A DNA stretch of 6,535 nucleotides from JBAXGE01 sp044344145 (lineage in GTDB: Bacteria; Planctomycetota; Phycisphaerae; WQYP01), in NCBI GenBank assembly GCA_044344145.1, contig JBIJDM010000172.1, forward strand, positions 1-6,535, in the 5' to 3' direction. The number at the start of each line of letters is the position of its first letter. Position 1 is the first letter of the stretch. The notes below the pieces were generated by a model. It ran no database searches, was not told where the DNA came from, and was given only the letters and a program-made list of their open reading frames with translations. The position numbers were made by a program, and so were the translations under genes. Positions 1-6,056 of this stretch are shown piece after piece.

Positions 1-290
1 CCGGACATTCCGACACCGGCATGGTTTGATTGTCTGCGGGAGATTGGCTAGAACGGGGTTTGTCTGGAGAACGACCCGTTCCGTCCGCCCCGGTCGGGAA
101 ACGCCTGATCCCCCAGCCCCCGCCACTCCCGGGGGAAGAACCAAATGTCCTATCAGTCGGTCACGGCCCTCTCGGCCACCATCAGTGGATGAAAACGGGG
201 CCACTCTGAAGCGACCGCGTTAGACTTGGCGGTGCGGATGCGGCGCCGGTTCGCAGGCCGAGTCACAGTGGTGCTGTGTTCCGCTGAAGG
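1..290. other. Left-edge stretch with no supported gene
   Basis: No convincing gene is visible. The only open frame of note (26-223, plus) is rich in Pro, Arg and Ser, has no recognisable motif and looks like chance openness in GC-rich DNA. Two small inverted repeats occur. One has arms GAACGGG (51-57) and CCCGTTC (75-81). The other is CACAG-TGGTG-CTGTG (264-278), just beyond the stop of the minus-strand regulator. The second lies where a terminator for that gene would sit, but no T-run follows it on the minus strand, so it is not called as one. Confidence 0.5.
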
Positions 291-1188
291 CTAGCGGGGC
301 GGGCTCGACACAGACGCTCCCCGTACCGTGCTGGGCCAGCGGCCGAAGAAGTAGCGGTGAAACGCGCGGCTGAAGTACAGCGGATCACCATAGCCGGTCT
401 CTGCGGCAACTTGCTTGATCAGCAGCCTGCCCTCGCCGCAGAGCTCCATGGCACGCTCCATCCGACGACGCGGGATGTAGTTGCCGATGCTCTGGTCGGT
501 CCATTGCCGGAACAGCCGGTTCAGGTAGTTGGGGCTCAGGTGCGTCATCGCAGCCAACTCTGGAACCGTGAAGCGAGCATCCAGCCGGCCGTCCAAGATT
601 GACTTGACCCTTACCAGCAGGGCCTGGCATCGTAGCGGTCCGTCCGACCAACGTGCCCCCAGCCGCCTCAGACAGCCGCAGGATCCATTCACCGACAATA
701 CCCGTCAGGCAGTGGCGCAGCCGTGCGGCCGCTGCTGCAGGTGCGCCGTGCGTGGCCATCACGCAGTCGGTCAGGTGGCTGGCAGGGCGCCTGCCCAACA
801 ATTGATGGCCGGCCTCTCGCCAACGGCCATTCCGGTGATGCACCCAGAAACCGTAGAGTTCCCCATGAAGACACGCCAGCCAGAGCAGCGAGTATAGTTG
901 CCGCAGGACGGCGTAGCCTTCGCAGCGAACTACTCCCGGCCGCAGAACCACGGCGCGCCCGGCTGGCACCGCTCGTGGCCCACCCGCCAGCTCCAGCCGC
1001 GCGCGGCCGGAAACACAGAGGCACACCTCGACCTGACGGTGGGCCTCCATACCAAGTGGATGCAGACCCGAGGCGATCCGGCGCAGACCCACCGCCGCCG
1101 GCCACGCAGCCGGGCAAGTACGCTGGGGGGGGCCAGTTGGCGGATATCCCGCCGACCCTGACGACGCATTACCGTGGCAAATCCGCAC
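291..1188 (-). pseudogene. AraC-family transcriptional regulator, frameshifted
   Basis: This is an AraC/XylS-type regulator: an N-terminal cupin-like effector-binding half and a C-terminal double helix-turn-helix DNA-binding half. The N-terminal half (about 640-1100) shows the cupin pattern GLHPLGMEAHRQVEVCLCVS followed by PGVVRCEGY. It is in a different frame from the C-terminal half (291 to about 655), which shows FTVPELAAMTHLSPNYLNRL and then VAAETGYGDPLYFSRAF. The distance 1188-291 is 898 bases, one more than a multiple of three, so one extra base would explain the break. The G5 run on the minus strand (656-660 on plus) is the best candidate site. Corrected length would be about 290-298 residues, normal for the family. 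The start is uncertain: GTG at 1188 is in frame with the cupin half. ATG at 1169 gives a more natural N-terminus (RRDIRQLAPPSVLARL) but needs a second shift near 1085-1110. The recognition-end motif reads FHRYFFGRWPS, one Phe longer than usual, from a tandem TTC. The neighbouring GH78 gene suggests a sugar-responsive activator. The break may be decay or an assembly error. Confidence 0.75.
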
Positions 1189-1213
1189 CGTAGCGAATCC
1201 GGCCCCGGGCGGT

Positions 1214-1219
1214 TATAGT
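1214..1219 (+). promoter_or_regulatory. Possible -10 element of the tRNA-Pro promoter
   Basis: TATAGT lies 14 bases before the first base of the tRNA, a suitable distance for a sigma70 -10 box. It is the only AT-rich patch in an otherwise GC-rich stretch (GGCCCCGGGC directly before it). No clear -35 element is seen about 17 bases upstream, so the call rests on position and the hexamer alone. Confidence 0.3.
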
Positions 1220-1233
1220 GTAACCCACCATGA

Positions 1234-1306
1234 CGGGGCGTAGCTCAGCCTGGCAGAGCGTTTGGTTTGGGACCAAGAAGTCGCAGGTTCAAATCTGTCG
1301 CCCCGA
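1234..1306 (+). tRNA. tRNA-Pro (anticodon TGG), one base short in the T-arm
   Basis: The cloverleaf can be drawn by hand. The acceptor stem CGGGGCG (1234-1240) pairs perfectly with CGCCCCG (1299-1305), and A1306 is the discriminator. The D-stem GCTC/GAGC encloses a 9-base loop AGCCTGGCA. The anticodon stem TTTGG/CCAAG (1261-1265, 1273-1277) encloses TTTGGGA, which gives anticodon TGG at 1268-1270 with G37, typical of tRNA-Pro. The variable loop is AAGTC. The T-arm is abnormal: GCAGG (1283-1287) should face CCTGT after a 7-base loop TTCAAAT, but the sequence reads TTCAAATCTGT, so one C is missing. This leaves a 6-base T-loop closed by a G-U pair, or a mispaired T-stem. CCA is not encoded. A normal copy presumably exists elsewhere, or this base is a consensus error. 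Confidence 0.85.
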
Positions 1307-1312
1307 CATACA

Positions 1313-1359
1313 CCACAAGCAGCCCTCTGGTTTGAACCGCTTGGGCTTTCTTGTTGTGG
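1313..1359 (+). terminator. Possible terminator hairpin after tRNA-Pro
   Basis: An imperfect stem starts seven bases after the tRNA. CCACAA (1313-1318) pairs with TTGTGG (1354-1359), and AGCCC (1321-1325) pairs with GGGCT (1343-1347). A small internal palindrome GGTTTGAACC sits in the loop. The T-rich stretch TTTCTTGTTG falls inside the 3' arm rather than after it, so this is not a classical intrinsic terminator. The position between the tRNA and the next plus-strand gene supports a termination or 3'-processing role. Confidence 0.4.
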
Positions 1360-1371
1360 CATCGTACCCTA

Positions 1372-1415
1372 AAACCCGGGACCGATCGTAAACTTATGTC
1401 GCTGAAGCCGGGTTT
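1372..1415. repeat. Inverted repeat upstream of the GH78 gene
   Basis: AAACCCGG (1372-1379) and CCGGGTTT (1408-1415) are perfect 8-base inverted arms with 28 bases between them. The spacer contains AT-rich GTAAACTTATG. The second arm ends 27 bases before the GH78 start codon. This could be an operator or a 5'-leader hairpin of the GH78 transcript. No promoter with both hexamers in register was found here. AraC-type proteins usually bind direct repeats, so linkage to the adjacent regulator is not established. Confidence 0.3.
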
Positions 1416-1442
1416 CCCGCTCTCTCACTTGAGGATTGTAAA

Positions 1443-3866
1443 TTGACACAACTCGACCTCGCTCCGGCTCGCTGGATCTGGCTGCCCTGCCAGCGCACCC
1501 TTCAGAACACCGTCGTGCTGTTCCGCCGCTGCATCGACCTGGCCGCGGCACCGCGCTCGGCCCACGGCTGGATCGCCGCCGACAGCCGCTACCGTCTATG
1601 GGTTAACGGCGTGCGAGTGCAGTCCGGCCCGGCGCCATGCGATCCGCGTGATCAGGAGGCCGATCCCCTCGATCTCGCGACCCATCTGCGACCGGGGCGC
1701 AACGTCATCGCCATTGAGGTGCTTTACTACGGCACCGGCGACGGCACCTGGCCGGCGGGCAGCCCCGGCCTGTTGCTAAATCTCGACATTGACGGCGTCG
1801 GGCTGGTCAGCGACGCAACGTGGCGCTGCGAGGTGGACCGGGCTTGGACGCCAGGCCGGTACAAGCGATGGTACCTGCGCGCTTTGCAGGAGATCGTCGA
1901 TTCACGCCGCCATCCCCACGGCTGGCGCGAGGCCAGCTTTGACGACGCGCGCTGGCTTTTCGCCCACGAACTGCCCGGCCGCGCCGATCGCCCCTCGCTG
2001 TGCGCCGGCGCCCACGACTACCAAGGCGATGCCGCCCCGGCCGATCCCGCCGTCACCCGCCTGCGGGCACGCACCATCCCGCTGCTGGACGAGTCGCGGC
2101 TGATCGACGGCGCGCCGACCGAGGTCGGTACGGTGCACTGGCATCGCGATCCCGAGGACTGGTTCGAGTTTCGCATGGAGGGTGCGCTCAGCGCCGAGAG
2201 GGGTTTACTGCCGCAGCCCGACTTGGATGGTGCCTTCACTATCCCGGCCACCGCCTCGGGCGAAGGCCGTTTCCTGACCTTCGCCCTCGACATCGAGCGC
2301 CTCGGTTTCCCGCGGCTAGAACTGGAGGCGCCCGCTGGCGCGGTGGTCGAGATCATCACCCACGAGGCCCACGATCCGGTTGGCGGCCCGGCCTGGCTCG
2401 ATACCGCCTGGCACTGCTGGAGCCGCCTGGTGTGCCGCGGCGGTACCCAGGTTTTCGAGGCGATCGACTACGAATGCTTCCGCTGGATGCAGGTGCACGT
2501 GCGTTCGCCCGACGGGCCGGTGCGAATCCACCGGGCTGGCATGCGCGAACGCGCCTTTCCCTTCGCTGCGCCGCACCTGCGATCGGAGGATCCCGCGCTG
2601 GACCGCCTGTTCGCCGCCTGTGTGCAGACCCTGCGCAACAGCGCCCATGACCAGATCTGCGACGGCTCGGCCCGCGAACGGCAGCAGTACGCCGGCGACT
2701 GCGGCCAGCAGTTGATCGCAGTCCGCGGGATCCTCGGCGAGCGCGCCCTGCCCGCCCGCTATCTGCGGACCTGGGCCCAGGGGCAGACCCACGAAGGCTG
2801 GTTCCTGGACTGCTGGCCGGCCTACGACCGACTCAACCGCATCGCGCAGCGCCAACTCGGGATCACGCCGTGGGGGCCGATCCTCGACCACGGCATCGGC
2901 TTTGTGCACGACCATTACTTCCACTGGATGGAGACCGGCGACCTGGAGGCGTCACGCGCGGCGTGGCCGGCACTAGTGCGACACCTCGCTTATCTGCGCC
3001 GGTTGCGTTCCACCGACGGGCTGCTGCCAGTCGAGGACCTCGGCATCCCCTCGGTATGGATGGACCACATCGGCTTCCGCCGCCAGCGCGACAAGCGATG
3101 CGCGTTTAATCTCGCGGCGATCGCCATGCTGCGTCACGCGATGGCGCCGTTGGCGCTGGCTTTCGGCAAGCCGGGGGTTGCAACCGATGCCCTTGAACTG
3201 GCCGGCGACCTGCTGCAACACACGTTGGCCACCTTCTGGGATCCCTCGCTCCGCCTGTTCGTCGATAACCGCCCCTGGCTGGCCGAAGAGGACGGCCCGC
3301 GCACCCATGACCGTTCACTGGCCTCAGCCGTGCTCTACGGCCTCGTGCCGGAGGGGGGCTGCGACGCGATTGCTGCGGAACTTGCAGCGATGCCCGCACG
3401 CTGCGGCCGGAGCTACCCGGCCAATGCCGGATACCGACTGTCGGCGCTAGTCCGCCTCGGACGGCCCGAGGTGGTAGTCGGCGAGCTGCGTTCGCGGTGG
3501 GCGATGATGCCGTCGGTACGAACCAACTGCACTGTGCAGGAAGACTGGGATGCGTATCCTGACTGCACGAAGCAGTGGAGTCACTGCTCGCTGGCCCCGG
3601 CCAACGTGCTGATCCAGGACCTCATCGGCCTGCGACCGACCGCCCCGGGCTTCGCTGCCTGGCGCCTGGAGCCGAAGTTGGGCGGCCTGCCGGCCACTGA
3701 GGTAGACATCCGCACGGTGCGTGGCGATTTCCGGTGCCGGGTGACGGGCGACGGCGGTCTGAGGGTTGCGGTCCCGGCAGGCGCCGGTCCTGGCGAAGTG
3801 GTGCTGCCGGGATCTCCGGCCCGTATGGTGGCTCCCGGCGAGGTGCTGGAACTGCGACCCGGCTGA
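1443..3866 (+). CDS. Alpha-L-rhamnosidase-like glycoside hydrolase (GH78 family)
   Basis: This is an 807-residue protein of the GH78 type, which hydrolyses terminal alpha-L-rhamnose from glycosides or polysaccharides by an inverting mechanism. The N-terminal beta-sandwich carries YRLWVNG (residues 50-56) and LRPGRNVIAIEVLYYG (82-97), typical of the rhamnosidase N-domain. A second beta-domain follows to about residue 370, then the (alpha/alpha)6 barrel to about 740 and a short C-terminal beta-domain. The barrel motif DGSARERQQYAGD begins at Asp407. Its Asp407, Glu412 (general acid) and Asp419 keep the D-x4-E-x6-D spacing of the family. Glu700 in TVQEDWD is the likely general base. The usual GWTGD is replaced here by QYAGD, so substrate preference may differ. 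No signal peptide is seen, so the enzyme is probably cytoplasmic and acts on imported oligosaccharides. The TTG start at 1443 is chosen because GAGG (1431-1434) lies 8 bases upstream. The broken AraC regulator lies upstream, transcribed the opposite way and separated by the tRNA. Confidence 0.88.
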   Translation: MTQLDLAPARWIWLPCQRTLQNTVVLFRRCIDLAAAPRSAHGWIAADSRYRLWVNGVRVQSGPAPCDPRDQEADPLDLATHLRPGRNVIAIEVLYYGTGDGTWPAGSPGLLLNLDIDGVGLVSDATWRCEVDRAWTPGRYKRWYLRALQEIVDSRRHPHGWREASFDDARWLFAHELPGRADRPSLCAGAHDYQGDAAPADPAVTRLRARTIPLLDESRLIDGAPTEVGTVHWHRDPEDWFEFRMEGALSAERGLLPQPDLDGAFTIPATASGEGRFLTFALDIERLGFPRLELEAPAGAVVEIITHEAHDPVGGPAWLDTAWHCWSRLVCRGGTQVFEAIDYECFRWMQVHVRSPDGPVRIHRAGMRERAFPFAAPHLRSEDPALDRLFAACVQTLRNSAHDQICDGSARERQQYAGDCGQQLIAVRGILGERALPARYLRTWAQGQTHEGWFLDCWPAYDRLNRIAQRQLGITPWGPILDHGIGFVHDHYFHWMETGDLEASRAAWPALVRHLAYLRRLRSTDGLLPVEDLGIPSVWMDHIGFRRQRDKRCAFNLAAIAMLRHAMAPLALAFGKPGVATDALELAGDLLQHTLATFWDPSLRLFVDNRPWLAEEDGPRTHDRSLASAVLYGLVPEGGCDAIAAELAAMPARCGRSYPANAGYRLSALVRLGRPEVVVGELRSRWAMMPSVRTNCTVQEDWDAYPDCTKQWSHCSLAPANVLIQDLIGLRPTAPGFAAWRLEPKLGGLPATEVDIRTVRGDFRCRVTGDGGLRVAVPAGAGPGEVVLPGSPARMVAPGEVLELRPG

Positions 3867-3920
3867 TCAACCTCGGGCTCGTCCGGCCTTTAGATTCAGT
3901 TCTACGCACCGCCCCCCATC

Positions 3921-3938
3921 ATGTGTATACATACACAT
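3921..3938. repeat. Near-perfect palindrome ATGTGTAT-AC-ATACACAT
   Basis: Two 8-base arms, ATGTGTAT (3921-3928) and ATACACAT (3931-3938), are exact inverted repeats around AC. The element stands alone in a GC-rich setting, about 55 bases after the GH78 stop codon. The symmetry and length resemble an operator for a dimeric regulator, but it is not adjacent to any obvious promoter. It could also extrude as a short hairpin at the 3' end of the GH78 transcript. Confidence 0.35.
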
Positions 3939-4073
3939 AGCCCGCAAACACGATGGCCAGTAGTCCGGCCCCGGCGGCCAGGGACCACAGCAGGTTGCGT
4001 TGCCGCGCGGCCAGGGCAAACGTGGAGACGATCACCCCGAGGCAACGTGCAAATATCGAACCGGACAGGGCCT

Positions 4074-4102
4074 TTGGCTGCCGGTGGCACGGGTGGTACA
4101 AT
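4074..4102 (+). promoter_or_regulatory. Sigma70-type promoter for the accessory gene cluster
   Basis: The -35 element TTGGCT (4074-4079) and the -10 element TACAAT (4097-4102) are separated by exactly 17 bases. Transcription would start near 4109, giving a leader of about 55 bases before the YdeI-like gene at 4164. Gaps in the downstream cluster are 37, 80 and 72 bases with no strong terminator in them. This promoter could therefore serve all four genes. Confidence 0.5.
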
Positions 4103-4163
4103 GTCCGCAAGTGCGTGGGGGTTATGGAGAGTTTTCTGTCACCATCGACCGAGGAGTGAGTCC

Positions 4164-4727
4164 ATGCAGCAAGCGACGCAACTATTTGCGAACCGGCAAG
4201 CGTTCCGGACCTGGCTTGTGGAGCATCACCGGGTGAGTTCCGGCACTTGGTTGGTGTTCGGAAAGGTCGCTCAGATCAAGACCCTCACCGCTCAGGAAGC
4301 GCTCGAGGAAGCGCTGTGTTTTGGCTGGATCGACGGGCGGATGAAGAGCGTGAATACGCAGAAATACCTGAAGCGATTCACACCGCGGCGCAAGGGAAGT
4401 GTCTGGTCCGAGCGAAACCGCAAGTTGGCCGAACAACTGATTGCCGCCGGCATCATGACCGAGGCGGGGCACGAGGCGATCGCCCAGGCCAAGCGGGGGG
4501 GTACTTGGGAGCGACCCCGGCCCGCACCTATTGTAGAGACCCAGATTGCAGTCTTGGCTGCGGCCCTAGCAGGGCATGCGAAAGCGTTGGCGAACTTCCA
4601 GAATATGTCGCACTCGGTAAGAAAAACCTACACCGCCGCGTATCTGGACGCCAAGCAGGAAGCGACCCGCAAGCGACGGCTTGAGAAAATCATCGCACGG
4701 CTCAATGACAATAAGCCGCCGATGTGA
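4164..4727 (+). CDS. YdeI/OmpD-associated family protein
   Basis: This 187-residue protein matches the YdeI (OmpD-associated, bacteriocin-protection) family in length and motifs. The diagnostic CFGWIDGRMKSV (about residues 52-63) is followed by KRFTPRRKGSVWSERN (about 69-84). Next comes the helical AEQLIAAGIMTEAGHEAI and a basic C-terminal helix rich in Lys and Arg. Members are small soluble proteins; some have been linked to envelope stress or tolerance of antimicrobial peptides, but no reaction is established. The start ATG at 4164 is preceded by GAGGAG (4151-4156), a strong ribosome binding site at 7 bases. An upstream in-frame extension to 3921 is discarded because it runs through the promoter and shows no family similarity. 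It is the first gene of the cluster, with the lipoprotein gene 37 bases downstream. Confidence 0.82.
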   Translation: MQQATQLFANRQAFRTWLVEHHRVSSGTWLVFGKVAQIKTLTAQEALEEALCFGWIDGRMKSVNTQKYLKRFTPRRKGSVWSERNRKLAEQLIAAGIMTEAGHEAIAQAKRGGTWERPRPAPIVETQIAVLAAALAGHAKALANFQNMSHSVRKTYTAAYLDAKQEATRKRRLEKIIARLNDNKPPM

Positions 4728-4764
4728 TGAAGTGTCACACGCCTTAAGTCAGGAGCATGCAAGG

Positions 4765-5397
4765 ATGGTGATTAGATCGACTATTGCAGGAGTATTCATT
4801 ATGGGCTTCTTAAGCGCGTTATTTAGTTGCTCCAAGCCCCCGACCACCACGGCTTCGTCATTCGATTTTACTGTCGAAGAGGTCTTCTACATTAAGCCGC
4901 CGGTTGATCGGGTGGTCCTCGTTGGTACGGTCAAGCAGGGGCGGGTCGTTGTCGGTGATCACGTCACGGTCCATTGCCAGACCGCTCCGGTTTTAGCCAG
5001 TATCGAAGGCATAGAGACACTCTCCGGAAATTTGCAGTCCGCAAGCACGGGACAACAGGTTGGACTACGGCTGACCGGGATCGCCAAAGATCAGGCGAGC
5101 AAGGGCGACAGAGTGACGGCGTCCGAAGCTCTCAGCGTTTCAGTCCAAGCCAACGGCGATATACGCATCAATGATGCGCCTACAAATGTGGCGGAACTGG
5201 ACGTTCGCCTTGCGGCGCTGACCAAGGCGGGAGGTGAAGTCTGGTACTACCGGGAAGCTGCCCAAGGCGATCCTCACCCCAACGCCATGCACGTTATGGA
5301 ATTGGTCATTAAACACCGCCTCCCAATCACTTTTTCGAGCAAGCCGGACTTCAGCGACTACGTCGATGCACAAGGTGTATCGCATCCCCGACGTTGA
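4765..5397 (+). CDS. Predicted lipoprotein with EF-Tu domain-2-like barrel and ExbD/TolR-like domain
   Basis: This is a 210-residue secreted protein. Residues 1-21 form a signal peptide with Arg4, a hydrophobic core and a lipobox-like LFSC ending at Cys22. Phe at -2 is atypical, but the following SKPPTTTAS fits a lipoprotein linker. Residues about 34-118 follow the beta-barrel pattern of translational GTPase domain 2: FTVEEVFYIKPPVDRVVLVG, then VKQGRVVVGDHVTV, then ASIEGIE, GQQVGLRLTGI and SKGDRV. Residues about 123-198 follow the ExbD/TolR periplasmic pattern: VSVQANGDIRINDAPTNVAEL, later GEVWYYRE and HVMELVIKHRLPITFSSKPDF. There is no GTPase domain and no N-terminal transmembrane helix of the ExbD type. 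The start ATG at 4765 has AGGAG (4751-4755) nine bases upstream. ATG at 4801, with AGGAG at 4788-4792, is possible but would shorten the signal peptide. The role is unknown; a non-enzymatic envelope adaptor is a guess. Confidence 0.7.
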   Translation: MVIRSTIAGVFIMGFLSALFSCSKPPTTTASSFDFTVEEVFYIKPPVDRVVLVGTVKQGRVVVGDHVTVHCQTAPVLASIEGIETLSGNLQSASTGQQVGLRLTGIAKDQASKGDRVTASEALSVSVQANGDIRINDAPTNVAELDVRLAALTKAGGEVWYYREAAQGDPHPNAMHVMELVIKHRLPITFSSKPDFSDYVDAQGVSHPRR

Positions 5398-5477
5398 CCG
5401 GTGACAGGCAAATTGCGTTGTTCCAGTACGAAGTATTGAGTTAACGGATTGGAAAGCCCGCAGGAGTCCGTGGCACA

Positions 5478-5984
5478 ATGGATAGCGTAGATCAATTCGC
5501 CGTTGAAGCCGAGCGCTTTGCTCAATGGGCAAGCCATGGGACGGCCAAAGGTGAAGCGGGAGTGACGGAGACCCTTGTGCGTCTGACGCATCTGTACGTA
5601 GCCGCTCTGGACCTTCCACCCGCTTGGGACCAATCCTTGGCCGACGAACCAGACGCCATGTGTGTGGCCGACGACGAATGGCAGGCGATAGCTGTTCGGT
5701 GCGCGCGACTACCGTTCGACACTTACGGAGAAGTCTTTGACCCGTTGCAGATTCCGCCGGAGGAGCCCGTGATCGGCACGCTCTCCGATGATATTGCGGA
5801 CATCTACCGTGACGTCGTAACCGGACTGCGGGCCTACCACACCGGACGGCGCGCTCAAGCGGTTTGGGAGTGGCGATTCAACTTCAACGTCCATTGGGGC
5901 CGACATGCCACAGGAGCCATACGGGCTCTGCATTGCTGGCTGGCCTCGAAAAGTGGATCGGCCAGCGGTTCAAACGAAGGATAA
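5478..5984 (+). CDS. DUF5063 family protein
   Basis: This 168-residue acidic, mainly helical cytoplasmic protein matches the pattern of the DUF5063 family. The clearest block is GTLSDDIADIYRDVVTGL (residues 100-117) followed by AVWEWRFNFNVHWGRHA (128-144). The N-terminal part has FAQWASH (14-20) and LTHLYVAALDLPP (36-48), also in the usual place, and YGEVFDP (83-89) precedes the block. The invariant-looking Asp, Trp and His residues could form a binding site, but no catalytic activity is known. No signal peptide or membrane segment is present. ATG at 5478 follows CAGGAG (5461-5466) at 11 bases. It lies 80 bases after the lipoprotein gene in the same direction. Family members are usually accessory genes of unknown role. 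Confidence 0.75.
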   Translation: MDSVDQFAVEAERFAQWASHGTAKGEAGVTETLVRLTHLYVAALDLPPAWDQSLADEPDAMCVADDEWQAIAVRCARLPFDTYGEVFDPLQIPPEEPVIGTLSDDIADIYRDVVTGLRAYHTGRRAQAVWEWRFNFNVHWGRHATGAIRALHCWLASKSGSASGSNEG

Positions 5985-5999
5985 TCACTCCTAACGCAG

Positions 6000-6030
6000 T
6001 TGGCCGTATTCTGGCCAAACCAACTTGGCC
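6000..6030 (+). repeat. Three alternating TTGGCC/GGCCAA arms in the leader of the last gene
   Basis: TTGGCC (6000-6005), GGCCAA (6013-6018) and TTGGCC (6025-6030) alternate with spacers of 7 and 6 bases. The middle arm can pair with either flanking arm, so two hairpins of equal stem are mutually exclusive. The element sits between the DUF5063 stop (5984) and the ribosome binding site GAGG (6042-6045) of the next gene. It could be a simple mRNA-stability or attenuation element, or a protein-binding repeat. No T-run follows, so an intrinsic terminator is unlikely. Confidence 0.4.
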
Positions 6031-6056
6031 GGGCAATACTTGAGGTAAAGTCTTAT

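Larger units (their letters stand above)
3919..4110 (-). pseudogene. Possible 3' relic of a small membrane protein
   Basis: The minus-strand frame ends in two hydrophobic segments. One is LGVIVSTFALAA (about residues 23-35 of the 63-residue frame). The other is LLWSLAAGAGLLAIVFAGY (about 40-58). They are joined by a basic turn, RQRN, which is the pattern of a two-helix inner-membrane hairpin. The part before residue 18 has no such character and would start at TTG inside the promoter of the next plus-strand gene. The coding signal therefore seems limited to about 3919-4065 and may be the truncated tail of a lost gene. It could also be chance openness in GC-rich DNA. No family was recognised. 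Confidence 0.25.

Noticed and set aside
1..240. Insertion-sequence remnant at the left edge
   Set aside because: The stretch has a GGCCACT-like string and broken-looking coding density, but no terminal inverted repeat pair, target duplication or transposase motif could be shown.
2000..2924. Long open frames on both strands inside the GH78 gene (2000-2650 plus, 2316-2924 minus)
   Set aside because: They are shadows of a GC-rich coding region: Arg/Pro/Ala-rich, without motifs, and fully inside a gene with clear family signatures.
4723..4739. CRP-like site TGTGA-N7-TCACA overlapping the end of the YdeI-like gene
   Set aside because: The spacer is 7 bases rather than the 6 of the CRP consensus, and the first arm overlaps the stop codon. 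No promoter is evident in register with it.
5140..5633. Minus-strand open frames antisense to the lipoprotein and DUF5063 genes
   Set aside because: They lack recognisable motifs or good ribosome binding sites and overlap two genes with family-level support.
1329..5980. Shared 12-mer GTTTGAACCGCT near 1330 and, inverted, near 5966 as possible att or element ends
   Set aside because: A 12-base match within 6.5 kb is expected by chance, and neither copy is at a gene or composition boundary.
5985..6030. Integron attC site between small same-direction genes
   Set aside because: CCTAACG and GTTGGCC resemble core-site fragments, but neither fits the RYYYAAC/GTTRRRY pattern fully. No similar site follows the other genes and no integrase is visible.
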